Below, one piece after another: positions 18,726-27,995 of a stretch of 64,000 nucleotides of DNA. The position numbers and the translations under genes are program-made. The notes below the pieces were generated by a model, which ran no database searches, had not been told where the DNA came from, and worked only from the letters and a program-made list of their open reading frames with translations. Within the stretch, counting starts at the first letter, position 1, and each line of letters begins with the position of its first letter. This DNA comes from Herbinix sp. (GTDB lineage: Bacteria > Bacillota > Clostridia > Lachnospirales > Lachnospiraceae). The stretch spans positions 1 to 64,000 of the forward strand of contig JAQSYO010000022.1 in assembly GCA_029256105.1 (NCBI GenBank), read 5' to 3'.

Positions 18726-19409
18726 TTGGTTCTGCAAAAAGAAGATAATGCTTTCTTTCGTGATACCTTAAGCTTTTGGAAGGATTTAACGGAGGTACAA
18801 AGGAATGCCTTGCAACATGTCATTATAAAGAAACAATTTGTAGCAGGAGATTCGATGCACAGTAATTCAGATAACTGTGCTGGGCTTTTTCTAATTCATA
18901 GTGGTCAAGTCAGAGCCTATATTGTATCGGAAAGTGGCAAAGAAATCACCTTGTATCGGTTATTTGAGCGAGATGTCTGCATCTTTTCCGCTTCTTGTAT
19001 GATGAAGAATATTGCCTTTGATATTTTTATTGAGGTAGAAAAGGATACCGAAGCTTATCTAATCCCAACATCCACTTTTCGTAAACTTTCTATGGAATCC
19101 TTGCCGGTGCAAGTGTTTACGAATAGTTTATTAGCCTCAAGGTTCTCGGAGGTAATGTGGATTATGGAGCAGGCTTTGTTTACGAGCTTTGATAAACGAT
19201 TGGCAAGTTTTCTCTTGGAGCAGGCAACAATTGAAGCATCCGATACCTTAGTAACTACGCATGAAAAGATAGCAAATCATTTAGGTACAGCCAGAGAGGT
19301 AGTAACCCGAATGCTGAAATATTTCCAAAATGAAGGAATGGTCTCCTTAAACCGAGGGGTAATTGAAATACTTGACGAAAAGAAATTAGTACAGCTGTTG
19401 GATAGATAA
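18726..19409 (+). CDS. Crp/Fnr family transcription regulator
   Basis: The 227-residue protein has an N-terminal cyclic-nucleotide-type beta-roll (GLFLIHSGQVRAYIVSESGKE) and a C-terminal winged helix with THEKIANHLGTAREVVTRML as the recognition helix region. It lacks the N-terminal cysteine cluster of oxygen-sensing Fnr, so an iron-sulfur sensor is not evident; Cys residues at the roll (DVCIFSASCM) might sense redox state. GGAGGG lies 6 bases before TTG 18726; an ATG at 18708 overlaps that site and is less likely. Position next to dfx suggests control of oxidative or nitrosative stress genes. Confidence 0.85.
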   Translation: MVLQKEDNAFFRDTLSFWKDLTEVQRNALQHVIIKKQFVAGDSMHSNSDNCAGLFLIHSGQVRAYIVSESGKEITLYRLFERDVCIFSASCMMKNIAFDIFIEVEKDTEAYLIPTSTFRKLSMESLPVQVFTNSLLASRFSEVMWIMEQALFTSFDKRLASFLLEQATIEASDTLVTTHEKIANHLGTAREVVTRMLKYFQNEGMVSLNRGVIEILDEKKLVQLLDR

Positions 19410-19410
19410 A

Positions 19411-19509
19411 ATGAAAGAACATCAGATGAAAGTACATAAGATAAAAGTACATAAGATAAAAGAACATAAGATGAAAGAATGTAAGTCGAATGAACATAAG
19501 AGTAGCTGA
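19411..19509 (+). other. 15 bp tandem array forming a His/Lys-rich mini-ORF
   Basis: Starting one base after the regulator stop codon, six units of the type ATAAAAGTACATAAG form an open frame of 32 codons with the pentapeptide pattern M-K-(E/V)-H-(K/Q) and the stop TGA at 19507. There is no ribosome site of its own, so translation would need re-initiation from the upstream gene. Because 15 is divisible by three, an open frame is expected on either strand, so a real peptide is uncertain. I list it mainly as a repeat. Confidence 0.35.
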
Positions 19510-19576
19510 GGATGAAGTAAATTGCTAAAATAATGGATAAGAGAACAAGCAGAAACGTTGGAAAGTAGGTACTGTC

Positions 19577-20257
19577 ATGGAACTAACGATACGTGAACAA
19601 TTAAATGAACTTGCAGAGGAAAAGTACCGGATATTTACCTCTGCACTTACACCGGGAAAGGATAATATTCTTGGAGTTAGAACGCCTTTACTTCGGAAAA
19701 TGGCTGCACAAATTCGAAAAGGAGACTGGAGACGATATCTGAAGGAAGCCAAAGCAGATACCATGGAGGAAGTGATGCTTCAAGGTATGGTAATTGGAAG
19801 TTGTGGGGCAGATATTGAAGAAGTTCTTCAACTGTCACAAGACTTTATTCCAAAGATTGATTGCTGGTCCGTTTGTGACAGCTTCTGCTCAGGATTAAAA
19901 ATCACGAAAAAACATAGAGATCGGATGTGGGAATTCTTACAGCCGTATCTTACTTCTAGTAAGGAGTATGAAATCCGCTTTGGAGTTGTTATGCTCCTAC
20001 ATTATATCTTACCAGAATATGCAACTTTTGCCTTTGCGCACTTTGATCGAATAAAACATGAGGGTTATTATGTGAAGATGGCTGTTGCGTGGGTATTATC
20101 CATGTACTATGTCCACCTTCCTGAATTGACGTTTGAATATCTAAAAAAGAACAATCTGGAAGATTATACCTATAATAAAGCTCTGCAGAAAATCACAGAA
20201 TCTTTGCGCGTGAACCAAGAGACCAAGGCAATAATAAAGAGCATGAAAAGAAAATAA
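19577..20257 (+). CDS. AlkD-like DNA alkylation repair protein
   Basis: The 226-residue protein matches the HEAT-like repeat glycosylase family (AlkC/AlkD, YhaZ-type). Features are the LGVRTPLLRKMA motif near residue 33, the central DCWSVCDSFCSGLK segment with the conserved tryptophan and aspartate, and FGVVMLLHYIL. It would excise bulky or charged alkylated bases such as 3-methyladenine. The ribosome site is weak (AAAGTAGG). The last codons (SMKRK, stop) are copied in a downstream tandem repeat. Single gene, no operon partner evident. Confidence 0.82.
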   Translation: MELTIREQLNELAEEKYRIFTSALTPGKDNILGVRTPLLRKMAAQIRKGDWRRYLKEAKADTMEEVMLQGMVIGSCGADIEEVLQLSQDFIPKIDCWSVCDSFCSGLKITKKHRDRMWEFLQPYLTSSKEYEIRFGVVMLLHYILPEYATFAFAHFDRIKHEGYYVKMAVAWVLSMYYVHLPELTFEYLKKNNLEDYTYNKALQKITESLRVNQETKAIIKSMKRK

Positions 20258-20323
20258 TAAAGTATGAAAAGAAAATAGTAAAGTATGAAAAGAAAATAGT
20301 AAAGTGTATGAAAAGAATAATAA
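20240..20323 (+). repeat. 21 bp tandem repeat at the end of the alkD-like gene
   Basis: Four units of 21 bp (AGTATGAAAAGAAAATAGTAA type) begin inside the last codons of the gene and continue past the stop. Each unit contains ATG AAA AGA AAA and a stop codon, so the gene's own 3' end appears to have been the template of the expansion. Confidence 0.9.
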
Positions 20324-20325
20324 TT

Positions 20326-20393
20326 GGAATGTGTAAATGATTAAGATTATTAAGGTTAGGAAATAATCCAATCACATGCACATTCCTTTCTTT
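20326..20393 (+). terminator. Probable terminator before the beta-CASP gene
   Basis: GGAATGTG and CACATTCC pair across 45 bases and are followed by a T-rich stretch (TTTCTTTATT). The loop is long, so confidence is moderate. Confidence 0.45.
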
Positions 20394-20394
20394 A

Positions 20395-20423
20395 TTGACA
20401 TAAAATTCTTTAAAGCGTAAAAT
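20395..20423 (+). promoter_or_regulatory. Sigma-A promoter of the beta-CASP RNase gene
   Basis: TTGACA at 20395 and TAAAAT at 20418 with a 17-base spacer, 108 bases before the start codon. Confidence 0.7.
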
Positions 20424-20530
20424 ATAGTCAATAAATCAAAAGAGGATGAAAACAATTCCCAGATACTAATATAATCTGATTTATATTCACACATAATTTT
20501 TTATACGAGATATATATAGGAGGATTACCA

Positions 20531-22132
20531 ATGAAATTGACATTTTTAGGAGCCGCACATGAGGTTACGGGAAGCTGTTATTATCTAGAAGCTTGTGGGA
20601 AGAGTATATTGATTGACTGTGGATTGGAGCAGGGCATCGATACCTACGAGAACCAGGAAATACCGGTAGCATCTGCGGATATCGATGTGGTTCTTCTAAC
20701 ACATGCGCATATGGATCATTCCGGAAAATTACCGCTTTTGTACAGTAGGGGATTTCGTGGAAGTATACACTCAACAAGTGCTACAAGTGCTTTGTGTAAT
20801 ATAATGCTTCGTGATAGTGCCCATATTCAGATGGCAGAAGCAGAATGGAGAAATCGTAAGGGTAAACGAGCTGGTGATTCGGCTGCACAACCAATTTATA
20901 ATATGGAAGATGCACTTGCAACCATTCGATTGTTTGCACCTCACGAATATACAGAGAAATTTGTACTCTATGATGGCATTGAAGTGCGTTTTACGGATGT
21001 AGGTCATTTACTTGGTTCAGCTAGCATTGAAGTGTGGATTACGGAAGAGGGGATTACCAAGAAGATTGTTTTCTCCGGGGATATCGGTAATATCAATCAA
21101 CCACTGATTAATGATCCGCAATATATCAAAGAGGCAGATTATGTTGTCATGGAATCCACCTATGGAGACCGTTCTCATGGAGCAAGCCCTGATTATATCA
21201 GGGAGCTGAGTCAGATCATACAGTCGACCTTCGATCGGGGTGGTAATTTAGTCATACCTTCCTTTGCAATTGGCAGAACGCAGGTATTATTATATTACAT
21301 TCGGAAAATTAAGGATGATCATCTAGTGAAGGGACATGGGGACTTCCAGGTATATGTTGATAGCCCCTTAGCAGTAGAAGCAACTCAGATTTTTCATGAA
21401 TATATGACTGGGTATTTTGACGAAGACGCAATGAAGTTAGTGAATAAAGGAATTAATCCATTATCATTTCCAGGTTTAAAGACTTCAATTACCTCAGATG
21501 AATCCAAGGCGATTAACTTTGATGAGGAGCCGAAGATTATCATCTCAGCTTCTGGTATGTGTGATGCGGGTAGAATTCGCCATCATTTAAAGCATAATCT
21601 GTGGAGGAAAGACAGCACAATCCTCTTTGTAGGACACCAATCGGTAGGTACCTTAGGACGGATTATTCAAGATGGTGCGACAGAGGTTAAATTATTCGGT
21701 GAGACAATTCAAGTTAGCGCTGAAATACGTAGGTTATCCGGCGTTAGCGGTCATGCAGATAAAGATGGACTTTTAAAGTGGCTGACAAGCTATGAGAAGA
21801 AGCCGGATCGCGTATTCGTGGTTCATGGAGATGAAAAAGTATGTAATTTCTTTACTGAACATATCAAAAATGATCTTGGATATAACGCAATTGCACCTTA
21901 CAGTGGTACGATATACGACTTAAAGACCAACCTCTGTATTGATGAAGGAAAGATAATTCCAGCTGGCACAAAACATGAGATGGTTGAAAGAGCTGATTCT
22001 GTATTTGATCGTCTGGTTCAGGCGGGCAAACGGCTTGCAGCTGTCATTTCGCATAACAAGGGTGGGGCCAATAAGGATTTGGCTAAGTTTACAAGTCAAA
22101 TTAATTCGCTTAGTGATAAATGGGATAGGTAA
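20531..22132 (+). CDS. Metallo-beta-lactamase/beta-CASP family RNase
   Basis: The 533-residue protein has the zinc motif THAHMDHSG (His58, His60, Asp62, His63), later metal ligands in DVGHLLGSAS and the beta-CASP motifs: GGNLVIPSFAIGRTQ, SASGMCDAGRIRHHLKHNL and VSGHADKDGL with VVHGDE. This is the archaeal/eukaryal CPSF-73-like subgroup also found in Clostridia, predicted to cleave RNA. It differs from RNase J in length and C terminus. A good AGGAGG site precedes the ATG. It has its own promoter and terminator. The C-terminal 60 residues beyond the domain are basic and might bind RNA. Confidence 0.88.
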   Translation: MKLTFLGAAHEVTGSCYYLEACGKSILIDCGLEQGIDTYENQEIPVASADIDVVLLTHAHMDHSGKLPLLYSRGFRGSIHSTSATSALCNIMLRDSAHIQMAEAEWRNRKGKRAGDSAAQPIYNMEDALATIRLFAPHEYTEKFVLYDGIEVRFTDVGHLLGSASIEVWITEEGITKKIVFSGDIGNINQPLINDPQYIKEADYVVMESTYGDRSHGASPDYIRELSQIIQSTFDRGGNLVIPSFAIGRTQVLLYYIRKIKDDHLVKGHGDFQVYVDSPLAVEATQIFHEYMTGYFDEDAMKLVNKGINPLSFPGLKTSITSDESKAINFDEEPKIIISASGMCDAGRIRHHLKHNLWRKDSTILFVGHQSVGTLGRIIQDGATEVKLFGETIQVSAEIRRLSGVSGHADKDGLLKWLTSYEKKPDRVFVVHGDEKVCNFFTEHIKNDLGYNAIAPYSGTIYDLKTNLCIDEGKIIPAGTKHEMVERADSVFDRLVQAGKRLAAVISHNKGGANKDLAKFTSQINSLSDKWDR

Positions 22133-22145
22133 ATAAGAAATCAGG

Positions 22146-22203
22146 AAGGCATTTCTAAAGAAGCCACTTTCATTGGGTGTGGTAATTTAGAAATACCTTT
22201 TTG
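22146..22203 (+). terminator. Terminator after the beta-CASP gene
   Basis: AAGGCATTTCTAAA pairs with TTTAGAAATACCTT with one mismatch, followed by TTTTT. Confidence 0.8.
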
Positions 22204-22302
22204 ATTTGTATCGACTTTAATCAAACACAGTTTACTGGAATACAATATATAAAGTTATCGTAAGTTACGCAGTAACTTTTACAAAGGAAATCAGGAGATT
22301 AT

Positions 22303-24276
22303 ATGGAAAAAAACAAAATAACTGAATTTTATAGTCGATTTTCGGAACCTGAATTTATAGAGACAAATTATTATCAGGGGAATGACTTGGGTTCTGTTTG
22401 GACAAAAGAGGAGACTCGTTTTCGCGTGTGGGCTCCTACGGCCGAACAGGTCACCGTTTATTTATATAGGTCTGGAGAACTGGGGGATTGCTTCCTCAAC
22501 CTTTCGATGTCAAAGGATAGAAAGGGAACCTGGTTGGCAGCAGTGGAGGGAGACTGGAATGGAACCTACTACACTTATGGAGTTACCGTTGATGGTGAGA
22601 CAAAAGAAGCAGTAGATCCCTACGCAAAGGCGGTTGGTGTCAATGGCAATCGAGGCATGGTCATTGACCTACTGGCTACGAATCCAGAAGGATTTACCTT
22701 AGAACAAAAGCCTTTCTTCGCACAAGCAGCCGATGCAATAATCTATGAACTTCATGTAAGAGACTTCTCCTCAGATCAGAGCTCTGGAATTCGGAACAAG
22801 GGTAAATATCTTGCATTTACCGAGAAGGGTACTACAAATTATCATGGGGACAGGACCGGAGTAGATTATCTGAAAAAGCTTGGAATTACCCATATTCATC
22901 TTTTGCCCTCCTTTGACTTTATGACTGTCGATGAGACGAGATTGTCCGAGGAGCAATATAATTGGGGGTACGATCCTCAGAACTACAATGTTCCGGAAGG
23001 ATCCTATTCTACGGATCCTTACAATGGTAAAGTCAGAGTAAGGGAATTCAAACAGATGGTTCAATCGTTGCATCAGAACGGACTTCGCGTTATTATGGAC
23101 GTAGTATATAATCATACTATGGAAAGTAACGAATCGAATTTTAACCGGATTGTTCCGGGGTATTATTATCGGTTAACCCAGGATGGAAGCTTCTCCAACG
23201 CCTCCGGTTGTGGCAATGAGACTGCCTCGGAGCGGTTAATGATGCGTAAATTTATGGTCGATTCGGTGGTGTATTGGGCAAAGGAATATCACATCGATGG
23301 TTTTCGTTTTGATTTAATGGGAATTCACGATATCCAGACAATGAATGAAATAAGGCAGGCGTTAAATGAAGTAGACCCGAGTATACTTGTCTATGGAGAA
23401 GGGTGGACGGGTGGTATGTCGCCTTTACCGGAATGGAAACGGGCATTAAAAGATAATGTAAAGAACATGAATCCTGGCATCGCCGCCTTTAATGATAATT
23501 TACGTGATGCGGTGAAGGGCAGTGTGTTTCATAATTCGGATCGAGGATTTGTCAGCGGTCGGGATGGTTTGGAGGAGTCAATTGAATTTGGAGTTGCTGG
23601 TTCGATTTGGAATGAGGGAGTGGATTATGGCCGCGTTTTATACACCAATTCACCTTGGGCAGTAGAACCGACTCAGACAATCAATTATACCTCGGCTCAT
23701 GATAATTTGACCTTGTGGGATAAGCTTTCCTTATCAAATCCGGATGATAGCAGAGAGAATCGTATTCGTATGAATCTTCTAGCAGCAGCGATTATATTAA
23801 CCAGTCAGGGAATTCCCTTCTTCCAGGCAGGTGAGGAATTCTTACGAAGTAAACCGTTAAATGAAGAGGGAACTGCCTTTGATGAAAACAGTTATCGTTC
23901 TCCGGATGCTGTCAATAGTCTGAAATGGAATGATACAACAACGAATAAGGAAGTGATTAATTATTATAAAGGGTTGATAGCATTTCGGAAAGCACACAGC
24001 GCCTTACGGATGTCCAAAGCAGAAGACGTACGAATGAAACTGAAATTAATGGATTGGTCACAACCTAATGTCGTGACGTTTACGATCGTGAATGATATTG
24101 ATGGCATGCTATGTGTAATCTACAATGCTAACCGTGAGGCCAGGACGGTTCATATACCGGAAGGTGAGTGGAAGGTGTATGTAAAGGGGAATCAGGCAGG
24201 CACAGAAGTGATTGAGTTTATTGTAGGTGAAGAAGTATCCGTGGAAGCAATCTCAGCAATGGTATTAATAAAGTAA
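22303..24276 (+). CDS. pulA: Type I pullulanase (GH13)
   Basis: The 657-residue debranching enzyme hydrolyses alpha-1,6 bonds in pullulan, starch or glycogen. An N-terminal CBM48-like domain (about 30-120, FRVWAPTAEQVTVYLY) precedes the GH13 barrel. The pullulanase signature YNWGYDPQNYNVPEGSY is present, along with GH13 regions I (DVVYNHT), II (GFRFDLMGIHD, nucleophile Asp), III (YGEGWTGG, acid Glu) and IV (SAHDN). There is no signal peptide, so it is intracellular and probably acts on imported maltodextrins or glycogen. It is monocistronic. Confidence 0.95.
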   Translation: MEKNKITEFYSRFSEPEFIETNYYQGNDLGSVWTKEETRFRVWAPTAEQVTVYLYRSGELGDCFLNLSMSKDRKGTWLAAVEGDWNGTYYTYGVTVDGETKEAVDPYAKAVGVNGNRGMVIDLLATNPEGFTLEQKPFFAQAADAIIYELHVRDFSSDQSSGIRNKGKYLAFTEKGTTNYHGDRTGVDYLKKLGITHIHLLPSFDFMTVDETRLSEEQYNWGYDPQNYNVPEGSYSTDPYNGKVRVREFKQMVQSLHQNGLRVIMDVVYNHTMESNESNFNRIVPGYYYRLTQDGSFSNASGCGNETASERLMMRKFMVDSVVYWAKEYHIDGFRFDLMGIHDIQTMNEIRQALNEVDPSILVYGEGWTGGMSPLPEWKRALKDNVKNMNPGIAAFNDNLRDAVKGSVFHNSDRGFVSGRDGLEESIEFGVAGSIWNEGVDYGRVLYTNSPWAVEPTQTINYTSAHDNLTLWDKLSLSNPDDSRENRIRMNLLAAAIILTSQGIPFFQAGEEFLRSKPLNEEGTAFDENSYRSPDAVNSLKWNDTTTNKEVINYYKGLIAFRKAHSALRMSKAEDVRMKLKLMDWSQPNVVTFTIVNDIDGMLCVIYNANREARTVHIPEGEWKVYVKGNQAGTEVIEFIVGEEVSVEAISAMVLIK

Positions 24277-24324
24277 ATAGAAGTTGGGACAGCTTTAGAA
24301 GGTAATTTCGTAAGCTTAAACTGT

Positions 24325-24353
24325 TTGACAATCGAGGGTACTTACTCTAGACT
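24325..24353 (+). promoter_or_regulatory. Probable promoter of the HD-GYP gene
   Basis: TTGACA at 24325 and TAGACT at 24348 with a 17-base spacer, about 74 bases before the start codon. Confidence 0.55.
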
Positions 24354-24426
24354 TGTAAGTAGTACATTATTTTTACGAACGAAAGAAAAAAGGATTATCT
24401 TTTGATATACAATAGGAGGAAATGAA

Positions 24427-26424
24427 TTGAATAAAAGAAACACTTCAAGCTTAGGACCGCTAAAAAGAATTATACTAATCGTTGTGTTGACAATTGTTTC
24501 AATTCTGATGTGTTTTTTATATCTGAATTATCAATCAGGGCAGAAAGAAAAAGAAGCTATGATAATTCTTAATGTATTTGGTAAGCAAAAGATGTATACA
24601 CAAATGATTGCCAAGGATGCCAGCAGTTTGTACGCGATGGTACAGGCATTGGAGAATAAGCAGTCATATCAGACCAAAGAGAATTTAAAGCAAAAAATTC
24701 TTGAAACAAAGATTAGTTTAGCTCATGAAAAACAAGAGTTTGCTAATACGATTACCTCATTACATAATGGATATCTTTTTATTGATGCTCATGGAATTAG
24801 TATAAAGGATTCTATCGGGCAAGACTCCAAAGATTTAAAAGCATTAGATGAAAGCTGGTTAGAATATGAAAAATATGTTGATGTTTTGATATATTCTGAT
24901 GGAATTAATGAAGAAATGGCAAATGCAACAATATATATAAATGAGAATAATCTTGAATTAATGAAGTTATGTGATAACTTACTGAAACATGTTGAGAAAG
25001 CTTCTATCAATGCATCAGAACGCTTGAAATTAATAAGCTATCTATTGATTGGTTTATTGGGAGGTATCTTAGTTGTAACCTTATACAGTTTAATTCAGCA
25101 TGTTTTTTTACCCTTTCATCAGTTGTACAAAGGAGTTGTCGGTATTGGAGTAAATCAAAATCTGAAACAATCCAAGTTTCTGACAAAGAATAAAATGGTG
25201 CCAATCGTTTCGGATATCGACAATATGTTTCACAAAATCAACAATCTGATCACCTTGATTGAAAACATTAACAACAACGCTTCCTTTACGGAAACCCTGA
25301 ATTTTATAAATGAAACCTTTTCCGCCTACATCCCATATAACTATATTGGCATAGCACTTATTGAAGAAGATAAAAAATTATTAAGGGCATCTTACGGCGT
25401 TGCGGATGATAATATCGTCGGTTTACCTGAGAATTTAGTGGGCAGTACATGGCCGATTAACGATACAAGCCTTGAAAGCTTGTTACAAACCGGAGAAGCG
25501 AGAATAATTAACGATCTGGAAGAATACACAGCCAAAAAGCCGCTCAAACCATATAATGCAGCCATTCTTGAAGCAGGAATTCGTGCGTCTATTACGTTAC
25601 CTTTGAAAGTATCAGGGGAACCGGTGGGAGTAATATTCTTCTCCAGTAATCGAAAAAATGTTTATAATGAAGAGCACCTGAAGTTCCTTAATTCATTGGT
25701 TAATAGTATTGCTATCAGCTTCAATCAGAATATCTTCATAAAGGATGTTCTTTATAGCAGTGTTTTAGCTTTAGCAAAATTGGCAGAGGCAAGAGATGAG
25801 GATACTGGAGAGCATTTAAATCGAATGAAGCATTATTCGAAGGCAATTACAGAGCTTCTCTATGAGAATAGTGTATATGCTGATGAAATTACGGTGGAAT
25901 ATATTGAAAATATTGAGCGCTACAGTCCTCTGCACGATATTGGCAAGGTCGGAATTCGGGATGGTATCTTATTGAAACCTGGTAAGCTGACAACGGAGGA
26001 GTTTGAAGAAATGAAACAGCATACAAAATATGGTGCTGACGTACTTCGCTCTGCAGAAAACAATATGCAAAAAAGAGGAAAAAGTCTTTTCAACATGGGT
26101 ATTGAAATTGCAGAATCACACCATGAAAAATGGGATGGCTCTGGTTACCCTTATGGTAAGAAGGAGAAGGAAATCCCTTTATGCGCAAGAATTGTTGCGA
26201 TTGCGGATGTCTTTGATGCCTTGACCAGTAAAAGACCGTATAAAGAACCGTTTTCCCTCGAAGTATCGTTTGGTATTATTGAGGAAGGACGCGGGAAACA
26301 TTTCGATCCATATATTATTGATATTCTTATGGCGAATCAGGATAGATTTATCTGGTTATATCATAGTCTAAAGTTGACACAAAAGGATACTCCGAAACAG
26401 ATTGCATTGGTAAAGGGGAATTAA
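24427..26424 (+). CDS. Membrane HD-GYP cyclic-di-GMP phosphodiesterase with PilJ-like and GAF domains
   Basis: The 665-residue protein has two membrane helices (about 13-34 and 203-225) enclosing an extracellular sensor that resembles the type IV pilus/NarX-like PilJ N-terminal domain (KQKMYTQMIAKDASSLY). A cytoplasmic GAF domain (about 280-430) and a C-terminal HD-GYP domain (about 440-640) follow. The HD-GYP part has HDIGKVGI, the metal-binding histidines and SHHEKWDGSGYPYG, so it should hydrolyse cyclic di-GMP. TTG 24427 has AGGAGG upstream at good spacing. Single gene. The ligand sensed is unknown. Confidence 0.88.
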   Translation: MNKRNTSSLGPLKRIILIVVLTIVSILMCFLYLNYQSGQKEKEAMIILNVFGKQKMYTQMIAKDASSLYAMVQALENKQSYQTKENLKQKILETKISLAHEKQEFANTITSLHNGYLFIDAHGISIKDSIGQDSKDLKALDESWLEYEKYVDVLIYSDGINEEMANATIYINENNLELMKLCDNLLKHVEKASINASERLKLISYLLIGLLGGILVVTLYSLIQHVFLPFHQLYKGVVGIGVNQNLKQSKFLTKNKMVPIVSDIDNMFHKINNLITLIENINNNASFTETLNFINETFSAYIPYNYIGIALIEEDKKLLRASYGVADDNIVGLPENLVGSTWPINDTSLESLLQTGEARIINDLEEYTAKKPLKPYNAAILEAGIRASITLPLKVSGEPVGVIFFSSNRKNVYNEEHLKFLNSLVNSIAISFNQNIFIKDVLYSSVLALAKLAEARDEDTGEHLNRMKHYSKAITELLYENSVYADEITVEYIENIERYSPLHDIGKVGIRDGILLKPGKLTTEEFEEMKQHTKYGADVLRSAENNMQKRGKSLFNMGIEIAESHHEKWDGSGYPYGKKEKEIPLCARIVAIADVFDALTSKRPYKEPFSLEVSFGIIEEGRGKHFDPYIIDILMANQDRFIWLYHSLKLTQKDTPKQIALVKGN

Positions 26425-26525
26425 TACTTCTGATGTGAGGAATAAGACATAAAAAGAGACAAAAAGTGACTGCGGATTTATATCTAAGAGTAATGAAATA
26501 GGTATTACATATTGTAAAATATGTA

Positions 26526-26642
26526 AGTAAGATATAAAAGTAAAATTTAAGAGTAAAGTATAAAAGTAAGATAAAAAAGTAGAATATAAAAGTAAAGTAT
26601 AAAAGTAAGATATATAAGTAGAATATAAAAGTAAAATATAAA
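26526..26642 (+). repeat. 13 bp tandem repeat, nine units
   Basis: Nine consecutive units of the type AGTAAAATATAAA occupy exactly 117 bp after the HD-GYP gene. The unit is not a multiple of three. The array ends at the first base of a 106 bp palindrome. Confidence 0.95.
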
Positions 26643-26748
26643 GGGACTATCTCATAATCATATTAAAAAGGACCCTATAGAATAGATTTGGAAAAAAATT
26701 ATTTCTAAATATCTATTCTATAGGGTCCTTTTTAAATGGAGATAGCCC
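26643..26748. terminator. 106 bp nested palindrome acting as a bidirectional terminator
   Basis: The core is a perfect 23 bp inverted repeat (26665-26687 and 26711-26733; starts AAAAAGGACCCTATAG) ending in TTTTT on both strands. It is enclosed by near-matching outer arms GGGACTATCTC and GAGATAGCCC. It separates the convergent HD-GYP and nitroreductase genes, so termination in both directions is likely. The outer arms also look like the ends of a small inverted-repeat element. Confidence 0.8.
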
Positions 26749-26814
26749 ATTTTACATAGTTTTGTATACGAAATATAATATTGAAATGATATCATTATAT
26801 TTACATACAGATAT

Positions 26815-27540
26815 CTAGTTTATCTTCTTAAAAGAGGCCTTATTACCTAGTTCAAATTTCCCACCTGCACCGATTTCAAAATGTAGTTTTGCTATACCAA
26901 GATCAATTGGCTGATGATTGTCGGTATGTTTCACTTCTGCAGTTACGAAACCATCTCGGTAAGTAAATTGTACCGGCTGCTGATTGATTGCAGAAGGAGC
27001 CTTCTGAACAGCCTTCATTCCCTCTGAGAACCAGTCAGGAACTTGTGTTTCAGAGGTGTAAAGCTCCACGAGTGATTTTGTTCCTCGGTGTGCAAGCTTA
27101 TAGATTGCATTTTCCTTGAACCCTTTCTTCTCAGCAACATTTCCTATGATGATCAGACTGATAAGGGTCTCATCCTCGCGTACCTTTGCTGGGCATTGAT
27201 TACGATTGAAGGTACCACCAACCCAACAGGTGCCAAGGCCAAGCTTCGTGGCCTCTAGTACCAGTAACTCACCGTAATAACCAGCCTTCTCCTTCAAATT
27301 AACGTCGGTAGTCTTTCCTACGAGAGCAAGATAACTTCTTACTCCGCTGAACATTCCATAGCCCATGCTAAAACCCTGAAAAGCCGCTCTACCATCTTCA
27401 ATCCATTGTATGGATAGGCCACTTGTCTTATTGTATTGCTCTATTGATGTCTGTAATTGTTTTATGCTTTCAATGGGGATTGGTGTACCAAGATAACCAC
27501 GTCTGGATTGACGTAGTTCAATTGCTTCTAAATCAGTCAT
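26815..27540 (-). CDS. Nitroreductase family protein
   Basis: The 241-residue protein resembles the FMN-dependent nitroreductase family of the TM1586 type. It shows the N-terminal RQSRRGYLGTPI motif for FMN contact, GYYGELLVLEATKLGLGTCWVGG in the middle and APSAINQQPV near the C terminus. It probably transfers electrons from NAD(P)H to flavins, quinones or nitro compounds. AGGAGG precedes the ATG. It is the third gene of a tight minus-strand operon with a TetR regulator and a membrane FMN-binding protein, with a spacing of 24 bases. Confidence 0.85.
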   Translation of the reverse strand: MTDLEAIELRQSRRGYLGTPIPIESIKQLQTSIEQYNKTSGLSIQWIEDGRAAFQGFSMGYGMFSGVRSYLALVGKTTDVNLKEKAGYYGELLVLEATKLGLGTCWVGGTFNRNQCPAKVREDETLISLIIIGNVAEKKGFKENAIYKLAHRGTKSLVELYTSETQVPDWFSEGMKAVQKAPSAINQQPVQFTYRDGFVTAEVKHTDNHQPIDLGIAKLHFEIGAGGKFELGNKASFKKIN

Positions 27541-27564
27541 TTTTACATTCCTCCTAATAAAATG

Positions 27565-27963
27565 TTAATTCAAGGTGAGTGCATTCTCTATTGCTTTCTT
27601 TATCACTTGACTGGAATTTGTGGCTCCGGATATTGCATCTACTTGTAAGCTTTGCTTTTGCAATATAGTATCGATTATTTGCTCAGCAGGCTTTCCTTCA
27701 CCATTTTTATGCTTGATGAGGTTAATATTCGTAATTGTACCATCCTGTATTAGAACTTCTACTTTAGCATAGATAAAGTCTACATCGTATTCTCCAAAGT
27801 AACTACCATCCGGGATAGATGAGATATCAATATCTTCTATGGAGATTGCTGCTACTTTATTCTTATAATTCTGTACACTGTTAAGATACCACAAGAATAT
27901 AACAAGAGCAAGGATGACGATAACGCTCAGAATAATTAGTATCATTTTCACTTTCCGTTTCAT
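27565..27963 (-). CDS. Membrane-anchored FMN-binding domain protein
   Basis: The 132-residue protein has one N-terminal membrane helix (about 7-27) and an extracytoplasmic FMN_bind domain. It ends in the flavinylation motif DAISGATNSS, where Thr115 should carry covalent FMN added by an ApbE-type transferase, as in RnfG and NqrC. No ApbE gene is seen in the window. It lies between the TetR and nitroreductase genes (32- and 24-base gaps), which suggests a small electron-transfer chain at the membrane. Confidence 0.85.
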   Translation of the reverse strand: MKRKVKMILIILSVIVILALVIFLWYLNSVQNYKNKVAAISIEDIDISSIPDGSYFGEYDVDFIYAKVEVLIQDGTITNINLIKHKNGEGKPAEQIIDTILQKQSLQVDAISGATNSSQVIKKAIENALTLN

Positions 27964-27995
27964 ATGAAATCTCCCCTCTGATCATCCTTAATCCA

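Noticed and set aside
19255-19497. 80-codon minus-strand ORF across the 15 bp array
   Set aside because: The frame stays open only because the repeat length is a multiple of three; no start signal.
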